From an uncultured Bacilli bacterium (lineage in GTDB: Bacteria > Bacillota_I > Bacilli_A > RF39 > UBA660), in the NCBI GenBank assembly GCA_934119965.1, contig CAKOTA010000001.1, forward strand, positions 73,049-137,048: a stretch of DNA of 64,000 bases. The letters run 5' to 3'. Under the pieces are notes generated by a model. The model was not told where the DNA came from and made no database searches. It worked only from the letters and a program-made list of their open reading frames with translations. Positions 41,975 to 50,595 of this stretch are shown here, in pieces. Position 1 is the stretch's first letter, and every line of letters starts with the position of its first letter. A program made the position numbers and the translations under genes.

Positions 41975-42772
41975 ATGTATAAAAAAATATATATTGAAGT
42001 TACAAATAATTGTAATTTGAAATGTGATTTTTGTATAAAAAATACTCGAAAAATTGAATATCTTGAAATAGAAAAATTCAAAAAAATATTAAATAAAATT
42101 AATGGATACACTGATTACTTATATTTTCATATATTAGGTGAACCTTTAATGCATCCTGAAATCAATGAATTAATAAATATTGCTTCTCAAAAATTTAAAA
42201 TAAATATAACTACAAATGGATACTTAATTGATAGAATAAAAAATAATAAAAATATTCGTCAATTAAATATATCATTACATAGTTATAATGAAAAATATGG
42301 AGTAAGTTTAGATGAATATTTAAATAAAATATTTGAAACTGTAGATGAGTTAAAAAAATATACCTATATATCTTTTAGATGTTGGGTAAAAAATAAATAT
42401 AATGATGAAATATTAAAGAAAATTAATAAAAAATATGGAACTAATTTAACATTTGAAACAATTAAAAATAATACAACAATCAGTAATAATATTTTTATTA
42501 GTAAAATCAATGAATTTGTTTGGCCAGACTTGAACAATGAAAGAAAAAATAAGTGTGGTAAGTGCTACGCACTAAAAGATCATATTGGAATTTTAGTTGA
42601 TGGAACAATAGTTCCTTGTTGTCTAGACACAAAAGGAATAATTAAATTAGGAAATATTTATGACAATGAATTAAATGAAATAATCGAATCAAATAGATAT
42701 AAAAATATGTTATTAGGGTTTAAAAAAAATCAAAAGATAGAAGAATTGTGCCAAAAATGTAATTTTCTATAA
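41975..42772 (+). CDS. Radical SAM protein with SPASM-like C-terminus
   Basis: A 265-residue iron-sulfur enzyme. NNCNLKCDFCIKNTRK at the N-terminus contains the CxxxCxxC cluster ligands, and HILGEPLMHPEI has the SAM-binding GEP motif. The C-terminus has a Cys-rich auxiliary cluster pattern: KNKCGKCYALKD, GTIVPCCLDTKG, and LCQKCNFL, consistent with a SPASM-type domain. Such proteins modify peptides or act as small-molecule enzymes. No peptide substrate gene is seen upstream, and the neighbouring secretion module has its own promoter, so any link is unproven. Confidence 0.88.
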   Translation: MYKKIYIEVTNNCNLKCDFCIKNTRKIEYLEIEKFKKILNKINGYTDYLYFHILGEPLMHPEINELINIASQKFKINITTNGYLIDRIKNNKNIRQLNISLHSYNEKYGVSLDEYLNKIFETVDELKKYTYISFRCWVKNKYNDEILKKINKKYGTNLTFETIKNNTTISNNIFISKINEFVWPDLNNERKNKCGKCYALKDHIGILVDGTIVPCCLDTKGIIKLGNIYDNELNEIIESNRYKNMLLGFKKNQKIEELCQKCNFL

Positions 42773-42790
42773 ATATGATATCGAAAAAAG

Positions 42791-42819
42791 TTGATTTTTA
42801 GCGCTTGCTATGTTATTAT
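42791..42819 (+). promoter_or_regulatory. Promoter of the SipW module with an internal inverted repeat
   Basis: TTGATT (42791-42796), 17 bases, TATTAT (42814-42819) preceded by TGT. In the spacer, TAGC-GCTT-GCTA (42799-42810) is an inverted repeat well placed for a repressor. Confidence 0.65.
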
Positions 42820-42848
42820 TTATATAGAAAATATGGGAGGGTATATAA

Positions 42849-43382
42849 ATGAGAAAAGATACAAATAAAAATTCAGTGATTATTTCTTGCTTAGTTGTTG
42901 CTATAATAGCAATGTCAGTTGGATATGCCGCTTTAGCAGAACAATTAACAATTAATGGTACTGCTGGAACTGGAAATGCAAGTTGGGCAATTGCTTTTCA
43001 AAGTATAACAAAAAATGCATCATTATCAACTGATGGTGTAAATGAAGTTTCTGAACCTACTGCAAGTGGAACAAGTGCTACATTCAATGTAACTTTTGAT
43101 AAACCAGGAACTAAAATAGTTTATGATGTTGTTGTTAAAAATGGTGGAACAATCGATGCTATTTATGAAGGAATGTCTGGAGTAGATGAAGCAAATGAAG
43201 CAGCTCCAACTGAAATTCAATACAAAGTTGAAAAAACAGATTCAGATGTTGATTTATTACACAATGAAACAGATACATATAGAATTACAATTGAATGGCC
43301 TTCAAGTTCAACAACTGTAAATAAAACAACTACTAGTAAACAAGCAACTATTCATTTTGATTATGCTCAAAAAACTGAATAA
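42849..43382 (+). CDS. Secreted protein with SipW-type signal peptide
   Basis: A 177-residue secreted protein. The signal region VIISCLVVAIIAMSVGYAALAEQLTINGTAG is the type processed by SipW peptidases: a hydrophobic core, then 'GYA-A-x-x-E-L-x-INGT'. The mature part is a beta-rich domain with few charges and no Cys, similar in style to TasA and camelysin, though direct homology cannot be shown by reading. It has a strong GGGAGGG ribosome binding site and is the first and probably most expressed gene of a four-gene cluster, as fibre subunits usually are. Confidence 0.82.
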   Translation: MRKDTNKNSVIISCLVVAIIAMSVGYAALAEQLTINGTAGTGNASWAIAFQSITKNASLSTDGVNEVSEPTASGTSATFNVTFDKPGTKIVYDVVVKNGGTIDAIYEGMSGVDEANEAAPTEIQYKVEKTDSDVDLLHNETDTYRITIEWPSSSTTVNKTTTSKQATIHFDYAQKTE

Positions 43383-43408
43383 TTTGTTTACTTAAAACAG
43401 GTGATGTT

Positions 43409-44278
43409 ATGAAAAAGAATAAGGAAAATGGTAATATAGTCATATTAATTATAATATATTTTATATGTTTTATATTTATCAGTACCACTTATTCTTTTTT
43501 TAGTGAACAATTAGAATTAAATGGTACAGTTGGATTTTCTACCAATCAAGATAAACAATATGAAGAAGATCATTTACTTCAAAATAGTTGGCAACAAGGT
43601 AACTATTATTATTATCAATATAATTTAAATGTAAAATATACAGGAAATAATATTATAAGTAGTTGGGCAATAAATATTGATGTACCATTAAGTACTGAAG
43701 TTACAGGATGTTACAATGCAAATGAATGTATTATAAATGATACTACAATGAGAATTAAAAATGCATCATGGAATGGTAATATGACAAATAATACAATTGT
43801 GTCACCAAGTTTTATAATTAAAACAACAGATAATAACTATCAGTTAAAAATTCTATCAGTTAATTTTTATACGGATGATGATATTATAGATACAGATGAA
43901 CCTATTAACCCAGATGAAAATGAGCCAACTGTATCAGGAATTACTGCTAGTTTAAAAACTAACAATTATTGGGGAAACATTACTCAATTTGAACTGGAAA
44001 TTAAAAATGAATCAGATGTAACATTATCTAGTTGGGAACTTAGATATCAAATTCCAACTGGAACTAAAGTAACAAATATTTGGGGCGGAAATTATATAAT
44101 TAAAGATAATATATTAATATTAACTGGTATAGAGTGGAGTAAAAGTATACCTGCAGGAAGTATTAATAGTAATGTGGGATTTCAAGTTGAAACAACATCT
44201 CAAGCACCAACAATGCTTAATTTAATTTCATTTAAAGGAACAAACTCTAATCAGGAAAATGTGGAGATAAAAATATGA
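43409..44278 (+). CDS. Surface protein with two CBM2-like domains and SipW-type signal
   Basis: A 289-residue secreted protein. The N-terminal helix (IVILIIIYFICFIFISTTYSFFSEQLELNGTVG) again has the SipW-type pattern with 'NGT' after the cleavage zone. Two related beta-sandwich domains follow, at about 40-150 and 170-285. Each carries the CBM2 (cellulose-binding, family II) rhythm: 'N-x-I-S-S-W-A/E-L' and 'W-x-N/G', for example TLSSWELRYQIPTGTKVTNIWGG and the IPAGSINSNVGFQV close. Likely role is binding polysaccharide in a matrix. Its stop overlaps the peptidase gene by four bases. Confidence 0.82.
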   Translation: MKKNKENGNIVILIIIYFICFIFISTTYSFFSEQLELNGTVGFSTNQDKQYEEDHLLQNSWQQGNYYYYQYNLNVKYTGNNIISSWAINIDVPLSTEVTGCYNANECIINDTTMRIKNASWNGNMTNNTIVSPSFIIKTTDNNYQLKILSVNFYTDDDIIDTDEPINPDENEPTVSGITASLKTNNYWGNITQFELEIKNESDVTLSSWELRYQIPTGTKVTNIWGGNYIIKDNILILTGIEWSKSIPAGSINSNVGFQVETTSQAPTMLNLISFKGTNSNQENVEIKI

Positions 44279-45432
44279 AAAAGATAGATAGTAGAAATTT
44301 AATTATATATATATTGATAATTATCAATTTACTTTTCATTAATTTGATTGGATATAAATATTTTAATAGCCTCACAAATAACATTATTAATCCTTTATTT
44401 TGGATAGGCATAATGCTATTAAGTCTATATATTTTTAAAAACGATAAACAAAGAATTTCATCAAAAATAAACAAAGAACAAACAATATTTATAACTATAT
44501 TAATATATCTAATGATATATTTTGTTCAAGGATTATTTTTTGGATATACAAAAAGTCCATATAATAAAAGTATATATGGATTAATTGTAAATATATGGTC
44601 ATATGTATTTCTTATTATATATCAAGAGTATGTTAGAAATATTCTTAGCAGAAATAGTACTAAAATATTAGTTGTAATCTTTTTTACTTTAATCGATATA
44701 AATTTATATTCATTTTTTAATATAAATGATTCAATATCATTATTTAAACAAATATCTTCAATTTTAATTCCTTCAATAGCAAGTAATATATTATTAGTAT
44801 ATTTAACTAGTAATTGTGGGTTTATATCTTGCTTACTATATAAGGTTCCAGTCGCTTTAGCAACATTTATATTACCAATATTTCCAGATCTCAATTGGTT
44901 TTTTATATCAGTTGAACAAACAATATTACCATTTATTACTTATTTAATAATTAAAAATATAGAAGATAAAAGAACAAATATTAGAAAAAAGCAATTAAGA
45001 AAGAAAAATAAAATTTCAATATTATTAGTGTTTATATTGTTGTTATTTATAGCATTTGTAGCTGGTTTGTTTAAATATAAACCTACTTCAATTATGTCGA
45101 ATAGTATGTATCCAGTTATTAAAAGAGGAGATATAGTTGTTTTAGAAAAAAAATCAATTGAACAATTAAATAATTTAAATAAATATGATATAATAAGTTA
45201 TAGACTTGAGAATATTAATGTTGTTCATAGAATTGTTGCGACTGAAAAACACAACAATGAAATACTATATATAACAAAAGGTGATAACAATAATATGGCT
45301 GATAAAGAAAAAGTCAAACCTAGTCAAATAAATGGAGTAATAAGATTTAAAATACCTAAGTTAGGTTATCCTAGCGTTTGGTTAAATGAGTTTTTAAATA
45401 AAAAACAAACTTTAGTAGAAACAGGAAAGTGA
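44275..45432 (+). CDS. SipW-type signal peptidase fused to a multi-pass membrane domain
   Basis: A 385-residue membrane protein. The C-terminal 150 residues are an ER/SipW-type signal peptidase: catalytic Ser in IMSNSMYPVIKRGDIVV near residue 282, and a His (VVHRIVATEKH) in place of the bacterial Lys near 322, then KGDNNNMADKEKV. The N-terminal 240 residues form about seven membrane helices with a YQEYVRNIL segment. Ordinary SipW proteins are about 190 residues with two helices, so this domain is an addition. It probably processes the two upstream proteins. The overlap (ATGA) shows coupled translation. Confidence 0.9.
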   Translation: MKKIDSRNLIIYILIIINLLFINLIGYKYFNSLTNNIINPLFWIGIMLLSLYIFKNDKQRISSKINKEQTIFITILIYLMIYFVQGLFFGYTKSPYNKSIYGLIVNIWSYVFLIIYQEYVRNILSRNSTKILVVIFFTLIDINLYSFFNINDSISLFKQISSILIPSIASNILLVYLTSNCGFISCLLYKVPVALATFILPIFPDLNWFFISVEQTILPFITYLIIKNIEDKRTNIRKKQLRKKNKISILLVFILLLFIAFVAGLFKYKPTSIMSNSMYPVIKRGDIVVLEKKSIEQLNNLNKYDIISYRLENINVVHRIVATEKHNNEILYITKGDNNNMADKEKVKPSQINGVIRFKIPKLGYPSVWLNEFLNKKQTLVETGK

Positions 45433-45436
45433 TTTG

Positions 45437-46483
45437 ATGGAACAAAGAAGATTAAAATTGATTACAAAAATATTGTTGGTTTTTATAATAGTATTTTGTT
45501 TTACAACTTCAATATTTTTGTTATATTTATACATAGACTATAATAAAAATAAAGATGATAAATTAGTTTATGCATATAATATAAGTCAAAATGTTGACTA
45601 CTCAGTTAATTTATTTGATAATAGTTTTATTAATGAAAACAATATCAAATCTAATGAAATGTATATATCTGAATTAATTAAAGATATAAATATTAATTAT
45701 TATTTTGATTATTCAGCTACTAAAGATGCTAAACTAAAATTTAATTACAAAATAATTGGCACATTGGATGGAACATATCAAGGAACCAATTCAAATAATG
45801 AACAAGGTTCTGTATGGTCAAAAGAATATGTTTTATTAGAAGATGTAAGCAAGGAAATAAATTCTAAAAGTTTTTATATTAATCAGAATATCATTTTAGA
45901 TTTTCCAAAGTACAAGGAAGAGGTAGAATCTTTTAAGAAAAAATTCGGAATGTCAGTTTCAACTAAAATGGATATTAAATTTATTGTAAATATTAAAGGA
46001 AAAATAGATGAAAATGATTTTGACAAAGAAGAAACAATTGATTTAAATTTTCCTTTAGGAGTTCAAGCATTTTCTATATCTGAAGATTATAAGAAAAATA
46101 TAAATGATAAGATTGCTACTAAAACAGATGTGAAATTATTTTCTTTCGCAAATATTCCAACAATAATATCGTTATTTGTAATTTCTGTTTGTTTATTGAT
46201 AATTTTTTATAAAAAAATATTTAATTTTAATCAAAAAAATGAATATACAAAAAAATTAGAAAAAATATTAAAGACTTATGATGATGTAATTATTGAAATA
46301 ACGACTCCAGTTAATATTGACGATTATGAAATAATAGAAGTAAAAGGAATTGAAGAAATGGTTGATTTAGAAGAAGAATTAAGAATTCCAATTAACTTTT
46401 ATGAACATATACCAAATTATTATGGTGAGTTTACTTTAATTCATAATAATATAGTATATAGATACACATTGGAAGAAAAATAA
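45437..46483 (+). CDS. DUF5305-like membrane protein
   Basis: A 348-residue protein with a membrane helix at residues 12-32, an outer beta-rich domain of about 210 residues (VNYSVNLFDNSF, YFDYSATKDAKLKFNYKIIGTLDG) and a second helix near 245-263. A cytoplasmic acidic tail of about 80 residues follows. The order matches DUF5305 proteins, which occur with SipW peptidases in archaea and clostridia. The TTG at 45434 is one codon before the better ATG at 45437, which follows AGGAAAGTGATT. It closes the SipW module; role in assembly or regulation is unknown. Confidence 0.78.
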   Translation: MEQRRLKLITKILLVFIIVFCFTTSIFLLYLYIDYNKNKDDKLVYAYNISQNVDYSVNLFDNSFINENNIKSNEMYISELIKDININYYFDYSATKDAKLKFNYKIIGTLDGTYQGTNSNNEQGSVWSKEYVLLEDVSKEINSKSFYINQNIILDFPKYKEEVESFKKKFGMSVSTKMDIKFIVNIKGKIDENDFDKEETIDLNFPLGVQAFSISEDYKKNINDKIATKTDVKLFSFANIPTIISLFVISVCLLIIFYKKIFNFNQKNEYTKKLEKILKTYDDVIIEITTPVNIDDYEIIEVKGIEEMVDLEEELRIPINFYEHIPNYYGEFTLIHNNIVYRYTLEEK

Positions 46484-46499
46484 TGTTAGGAGAGATTAT

Positions 46500-46952
46500 A
46501 TGTATCTAAAAGAATTTTTAAAAAAATACGAAGATCCAATCGAGTTATATGTTGATATGGATGGTGTAATTGCTGATTATGTTATAGGAAAACCTTGTGA
46601 TTTTGATAAAAAAAGACCGTTATATACATCAATAAAAAAATTAGAAGAGATTTCTAAAATGGGTAATGTTAATATGAATATATTATCAATTACTAGAAAG
46701 ACTATAGGTCGAACAGAAAAAAATGTATGGCTTGATAAATATGCTCCATTCTTTAAAAAAGAAAATAGAAATATAATATCTAAAGAAGAAAATCCTAACA
46801 TTTCATCCGCAAATTTAAAATTAAATTTTTTAAAGAATGTAAATAATGATAAGATTGTTATCTTAATAGATGATGATCCAATAATATTAAAAACAATCGA
46901 AAAAGAATTAAAAAATGTAGTATTATTGAAGGACACAGTTCTTGTAGATTAA
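46500..46952 (+). CDS. HAD-type phosphatase, 5'-nucleotidase-like
   Basis: A 150-residue haloacid dehalogenase-fold protein. YVDMDGVIADY near residue 18 has the nucleophile Asp and general-acid Asp (DxD). The second motif is SITRKT near residue 62. The Lys and the acidic motif (ILIDDDPII) are near residues 105-125. The size and the 'DMDGVIAD' start resemble 5'(3')-deoxyribonucleotidases (NT5C family). It starts 16 bases after the DUF5305 gene with GGAGAGATT, and precedes cdsA by 12 bases. Substrate not known. Confidence 0.85.
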   Translation: MYLKEFLKKYEDPIELYVDMDGVIADYVIGKPCDFDKKRPLYTSIKKLEEISKMGNVNMNILSITRKTIGRTEKNVWLDKYAPFFKKENRNIISKEENPNISSANLKLNFLKNVNNDKIVILIDDDPIILKTIEKELKNVVLLKDTVLVD

Positions 46953-46964
46953 TGAGGTGAATTT

Positions 46965-47765
46965 ATGAAAAAAAGAGTAATAAGTGCGATTGTTGCGTTA
47001 GCAATCTTCGTTCCAATTTTTATTAAAGGTGGTTTTATTTATACTGCAGCAATGTATGTAGTTTCTATTTTAGGACTAAGAGAATTTTTGAAAGCAAAAA
47101 GTTCAAAGAAAGCAATGCCTGTTTTTATTGAATTTATTTCATATATTATTTTTTCTTTAATTGTCTTATCAAATATTAATAATAATGAAATGATATATTC
47201 TGTTGATTTTAGAGTTTTATCAGGATTATTTTTAGTTTATTTAATTCCTACTGTTCTTTATCACGACAGAAGTTTGTATAGTGTAACAGATGCATTTTAT
47301 TTAATAGCTGGAATTTTCTTTTTAGGTGTCAGTTTTTCTTTATTAATTATAATTAGAAATTTAAGTTTAGATTTAATTATTTATTTATTTTTAATAACTA
47401 CATTAACTGATTCATATGCTTATATAACTGGATCATTAATCGGTAGACATAAAATGTTAAAGGAAATTTCTCCAAATAAAACTTGGGAAGGTATGATTGG
47501 TGGTACTTTAGCAGGTACTATTATAAGTGTTGTTTTTTATAGAATTGCTGTTGATCCAAGTGTATCAATTTATCAAATAACTTTAATAACAACATTTTTA
47601 TCAATTATTGGGCAATTTGGCGATTTATGTTTTTCAGCTATTAAACGATATTTTGGAATTAAAGACTTTTCAAATATTATGCCAGGACATGGTGGAGTTT
47701 TAGATAGATTTGATAGTATAATATTTGTAGTTTTAGGTTTTATGTTTTTTATTAGTATTATATAG
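46965..47765 (+). CDS. cdsA: Phosphatidate cytidylyltransferase (CDP-DAG synthase)
   Basis: A 266-residue membrane enzyme that makes CDP-diacylglycerol from phosphatidic acid and CTP, the entry to phosphatidylglycerol and cardiolipin. About eight membrane helices are present. The family signature SAIKRYFGIKDFSNIMPGHGG and the following LDRFDS near residues 223-250 are complete, and SPNKTWEGMIGG is near 167. Start after AGGTGAATTT. rseP follows after 8 bases. uppS upstream and dxr between cdsA and rseP, both usual, are missing. Confidence 0.96.
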   Translation: MKKRVISAIVALAIFVPIFIKGGFIYTAAMYVVSILGLREFLKAKSSKKAMPVFIEFISYIIFSLIVLSNINNNEMIYSVDFRVLSGLFLVYLIPTVLYHDRSLYSVTDAFYLIAGIFFLGVSFSLLIIIRNLSLDLIIYLFLITTLTDSYAYITGSLIGRHKMLKEISPNKTWEGMIGGTLAGTIISVVFYRIAVDPSVSIYQITLITTFLSIIGQFGDLCFSAIKRYFGIKDFSNIMPGHGGVLDRFDSIIFVVLGFMFFISII

Positions 47766-47773
47766 GAGGTATT

Positions 47774-48811
47774 ATGACAATTTTATATTTTATACTTGTT
47801 TTAGGAGTCACAGTTTTAATTCATGAACTAGGACATTTTATATTTGCTAAAAGAGCAGGTGTTTATATTTATGAATTTTCAATCGGAATGGGACCTCAAA
47901 TATTTAAATGGAAAAGAAAAAACGATGAAACTATTTATAGCATCAGATTATTTCCAATAGGTGGTTTTGTTAGTATGGCTGGTGAAGATTTAGAAGTTGA
48001 CAAAAAAATACCTAAAGATAGACAATTGTGCAATAAAAGTTGGTGTGATAGATTCTTAGTTTTATTTGCTGGAATAGCTTTTAATTTTTTACTTGCAATT
48101 ATAATTTTATTTACTATTGGAATGATTAATGGAGTACCAAAAAATAATTTAGAAATTGCTAATATCGAAAGTAGTTACGAAATTAGTAAGACTGGTATTC
48201 AAGTAGGGGATGTTATTACAAAAGTTAATGGTAAAAAAATAACATCTTATGAACAATTATCTGTTGAACTAGCTGTTAACAATGGCAAAAAAATTGATTT
48301 AACAGTTAGAAATAAAGATAAAGAAAATACTTATGAAATTGAGCCCACTTTAATTGAAAGTGATGGCAAAACAAATTATGTATATGGTTTTTCTTTAAAC
48401 AATGAAATTGAAAAAGGATTTTTAAAATCAATTAGTTATGCTTTTCAAAAAACTGGTAATTTGACTAATCAAATGGTCTTAATTGTTAAATATTTAGTGA
48501 CTGGTAAATTGAGTTTAAATAATTTATCTGGACCGGTTGGTATATATCAAGTAGTAGATCAAGCAAGAACCTTAGGCTTCTTAAATATTTTATATTTAAT
48601 TGCTTATTTATGTATTAATGTAGGTTTTATTAATTTTATTCCATTTCCAGCTTTTGATGGAGGAAGAATATTGTTTTTAATTATTGAAAAAATAAAAGGT
48701 AGTAAAGTTAATCCTAAAGTTGAAAATACAATTCATTCAATAGGCTTTGCTTTGTTGATGTTGTTAATGGTATTTGTTACTTATAATGATATAATAAGAA
48801 TATTTGGATAA
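47774..48811 (+). CDS. rseP: RIP-type site-2 membrane metalloprotease
   Basis: A 345-residue intramembrane zinc protease that cleaves anti-sigma factors and signal-peptide remnants. The zinc site HELGHFIFAKRAG is near residue 17, and the second ligand motif FIPFPAFDGGR near 290. A PDZ domain lies at about 120-195 (IQVGDVITKVNGKKI). Four membrane helices are present. Length is a little short for RseP/RasP (about 420 in Bacillus), but both active-site parts are intact. The start follows AGGAGGTATT. Confidence 0.95.
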   Translation: MTILYFILVLGVTVLIHELGHFIFAKRAGVYIYEFSIGMGPQIFKWKRKNDETIYSIRLFPIGGFVSMAGEDLEVDKKIPKDRQLCNKSWCDRFLVLFAGIAFNFLLAIIILFTIGMINGVPKNNLEIANIESSYEISKTGIQVGDVITKVNGKKITSYEQLSVELAVNNGKKIDLTVRNKDKENTYEIEPTLIESDGKTNYVYGFSLNNEIEKGFLKSISYAFQKTGNLTNQMVLIVKYLVTGKLSLNNLSGPVGIYQVVDQARTLGFLNILYLIAYLCINVGFINFIPFPAFDGGRILFLIIEKIKGSKVNPKVENTIHSIGFALLMLLMVFVTYNDIIRIFG

Positions 48812-48828
48812 CAATGGTTATCCTTTTA
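48806..48828 (+). terminator. Intrinsic terminator after rseP
   Basis: GGATAAC / GTTATCC with an AATG loop and T tail, overlapping the stop codon. Confidence 0.85.
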
Positions 48829-48908
48829 TTTTTATATGAATACGAAAAAAATTCACTTGAAAAATAAGATAGAATAGGGTTATAATAAATACTAGGAAGG
48901 TAGGAATT

Positions 48909-49230
48909 TTGAATAAAGAAAATATTAAAAATAGAATTTTTATAGCAATAATAACAATGATAATATGTATAAACGGAACGCTGTATGCCACAAATAAATA
49001 TCGAGTAGGTGAAATAATATATAATACAAGTGATGGGGAATGAATTATACAATAGTTGTAATTCATCAAAAGATGAATGTCCAGTTGAAAGTTGTGAGAT
49101 GAAATCATATTGTAATTTTTCTTTAGCTAATGATATTAATTATGGTGGTGTAAAAGGCACTAGTTACATCAATACTAGTAACAGAGACTATAGTTATTAC
49201 GGCTCTAGCTTACCTAATTCGTATTTTTAA
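48909..49230 (+). pseudogene. Secreted small protein split by a frameshift at a G4 run
   Basis: The first frame starts at TTG (48909) after AGGAAGGTAGGAA and encodes a signal-peptide-like sequence (NRIFIAIITMIICINGTLYAT) plus KYRVGEIIYNTSDGE, stopping at 49043. The second frame is open from 49018 to 49230 and encodes a Cys-, Asn- and Ser-rich segment (ELYNSCNSSKDECPVESCEMK). A shift of one base in the GGGG run (49035-49038) joins them as TSDGNELYNSC, giving a secreted protein of about 107 residues with five cysteines. It may be a true pseudogene, phase-variable, or a sequencing error. Function unknown. Confidence 0.65.
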
Positions 49231-49247
49231 TAAGTTGAAATAAAGTT

Positions 49248-49276
49248 TAATTAGAATGCTAATTATTCTTTTTTTA
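49248..49276 (+). terminator. Intrinsic terminator
   Basis: TAATTAG / CTAATTA with an AATG loop and a T tail. Confidence 0.75.
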
Positions 49277-49316
49277 TGTTAAAATATATGATAAAATTAA
49301 ATAAGAGGTGAGATAT

Positions 49317-50594
49317 ATGCTAAAGGAAAAAGTTTTACCAGCCGATACATTTATTGTTATAAATAAAACAATCTTAAATGAGTATGATCGTAAACTTTTA
49401 ATAATGCTATATCAACCAATAATTGGCTATAAAGCAATAAGTTTATACTTTTCACTTTGGATGTACCTAGATAAAAGAGAAATTATGTCAAATGAATTTA
49501 CTCATCATCAATTAATGACAACAATGCAATTAAGACTAAGTGAAATAGTAGAAGCAAGAGAAAAATTAGAAGCAATTGGATTATTAAAAACATATGTAAG
49601 AAAATCAAATATAAATAATTTTATATATGAAATATATTCACCAATAAGTGCTTATGAATTTTTAAACAATCCTGTATTAGTGACAGCACTATATAATAAT
49701 ATTGGAAAAAATGAATATGAAAAAATAATTGAATACTATAAAATTCCAAGAATAAGTTTAAAAGAATATGAAGAAATAACTTGTAGTTTTAATGAAATAT
49801 TTTCTTCAACTAACATAAATGGTTTTGAAAGACTAGAAAATATAAATAAATATAGTTCAAATAAAATAAAAATAGAATCTAAAATAGATTTAGATAATAT
49901 CTTAAGTTTAATACCAGACGAAATTTTAAATGTAAGAAGTTTAACTAATGAAACAAAAGAATTAATAAATAAAATATCATTTATTTATAATTATGATGAT
50001 GTTAGAATGAGTGAATTGATAAGAGAATCATTAACAGATAAAAAAACAATTGATAAACAAGCATTAAAAATAAATAGTAGAAAATACTATCAATTTGAAA
50101 ATAGTGGTAAATTACCAAGCTTGGTATATAGAACTCAACCAGAATATTTAAGAAAACCAGTAGGTGACACAAGTAATAGAGCTAAAATAATTTATCAATT
50201 TGAAACAACAACACCATATGACTTTTTACAAAGTAAATATAAAAATGGGAAACCATCAAAAAGCGATATTGCTATATTAGAATATCTATTATTAGATATG
50301 AACCTAAACGCTGGAGTTGTAAATGTACTAATAGATTATGTATTAAAAATAAATAATAATAAATTAACAAAAAACTTTGTTGATGCAATTGCAAGTCAAT
50401 GGGCTAAAAGTAAAGTAGAAACAGTAGAAGAAGCAATGAAAATAGCTGAAAAGGAATATAAAAACAAAAAAACAACAACTAAAAAACAAAAGGAAGAAAA
50501 ACCTACTTGGTTTAATCAAAATATAGAAGCACAAGAGGCCTCTGAAGAAAAAATAAAAGAATTAGATAAAATGTTTAGTAAATTTGGAGGATAA
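49317..50594 (+). CDS. dnaB: Replication initiation and membrane attachment protein (helicase loader)
   Basis: A 425-residue protein of the Bacillus DnaB/DnaD family, which with DnaD and DnaI loads the replicative helicase. The N-terminal winged-helix part (LYQPIIGYKAISLYFSLWMYL) and the C-terminal DnaB_2 domain with YNFLQSKYKNGKPSKSD..., LLLDMNLNAGVVNVLIDYVL and FVDAIASQWAKSKV are clear. In this naming it is not the helicase (DnaC in Bacillus). The GTG at 49308 lies inside GAGGTGAG; the ATG at 49317 is used. dnaI begins two bases after its stop. Confidence 0.93.
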   Translation: MLKEKVLPADTFIVINKTILNEYDRKLLIMLYQPIIGYKAISLYFSLWMYLDKREIMSNEFTHHQLMTTMQLRLSEIVEAREKLEAIGLLKTYVRKSNINNFIYEIYSPISAYEFLNNPVLVTALYNNIGKNEYEKIIEYYKIPRISLKEYEEITCSFNEIFSSTNINGFERLENINKYSSNKIKIESKIDLDNILSLIPDEILNVRSLTNETKELINKISFIYNYDDVRMSELIRESLTDKKTIDKQALKINSRKYYQFENSGKLPSLVYRTQPEYLRKPVGDTSNRAKIIYQFETTTPYDFLQSKYKNGKPSKSDIAILEYLLLDMNLNAGVVNVLIDYVLKINNNKLTKNFVDAIASQWAKSKVETVEEAMKIAEKEYKNKKTTTKKQKEEKPTWFNQNIEAQEASEEKIKELDKMFSKFGG

Positions 50595-50595
50595 T

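Noticed and set aside
41975..42772. Radical SAM gene as maker of a modified peptide with the next gene as its precursor
   Set aside because: The next gene encodes a 177-residue SipW-type secreted protein without Cys and with its own promoter, not a short precursor peptide.
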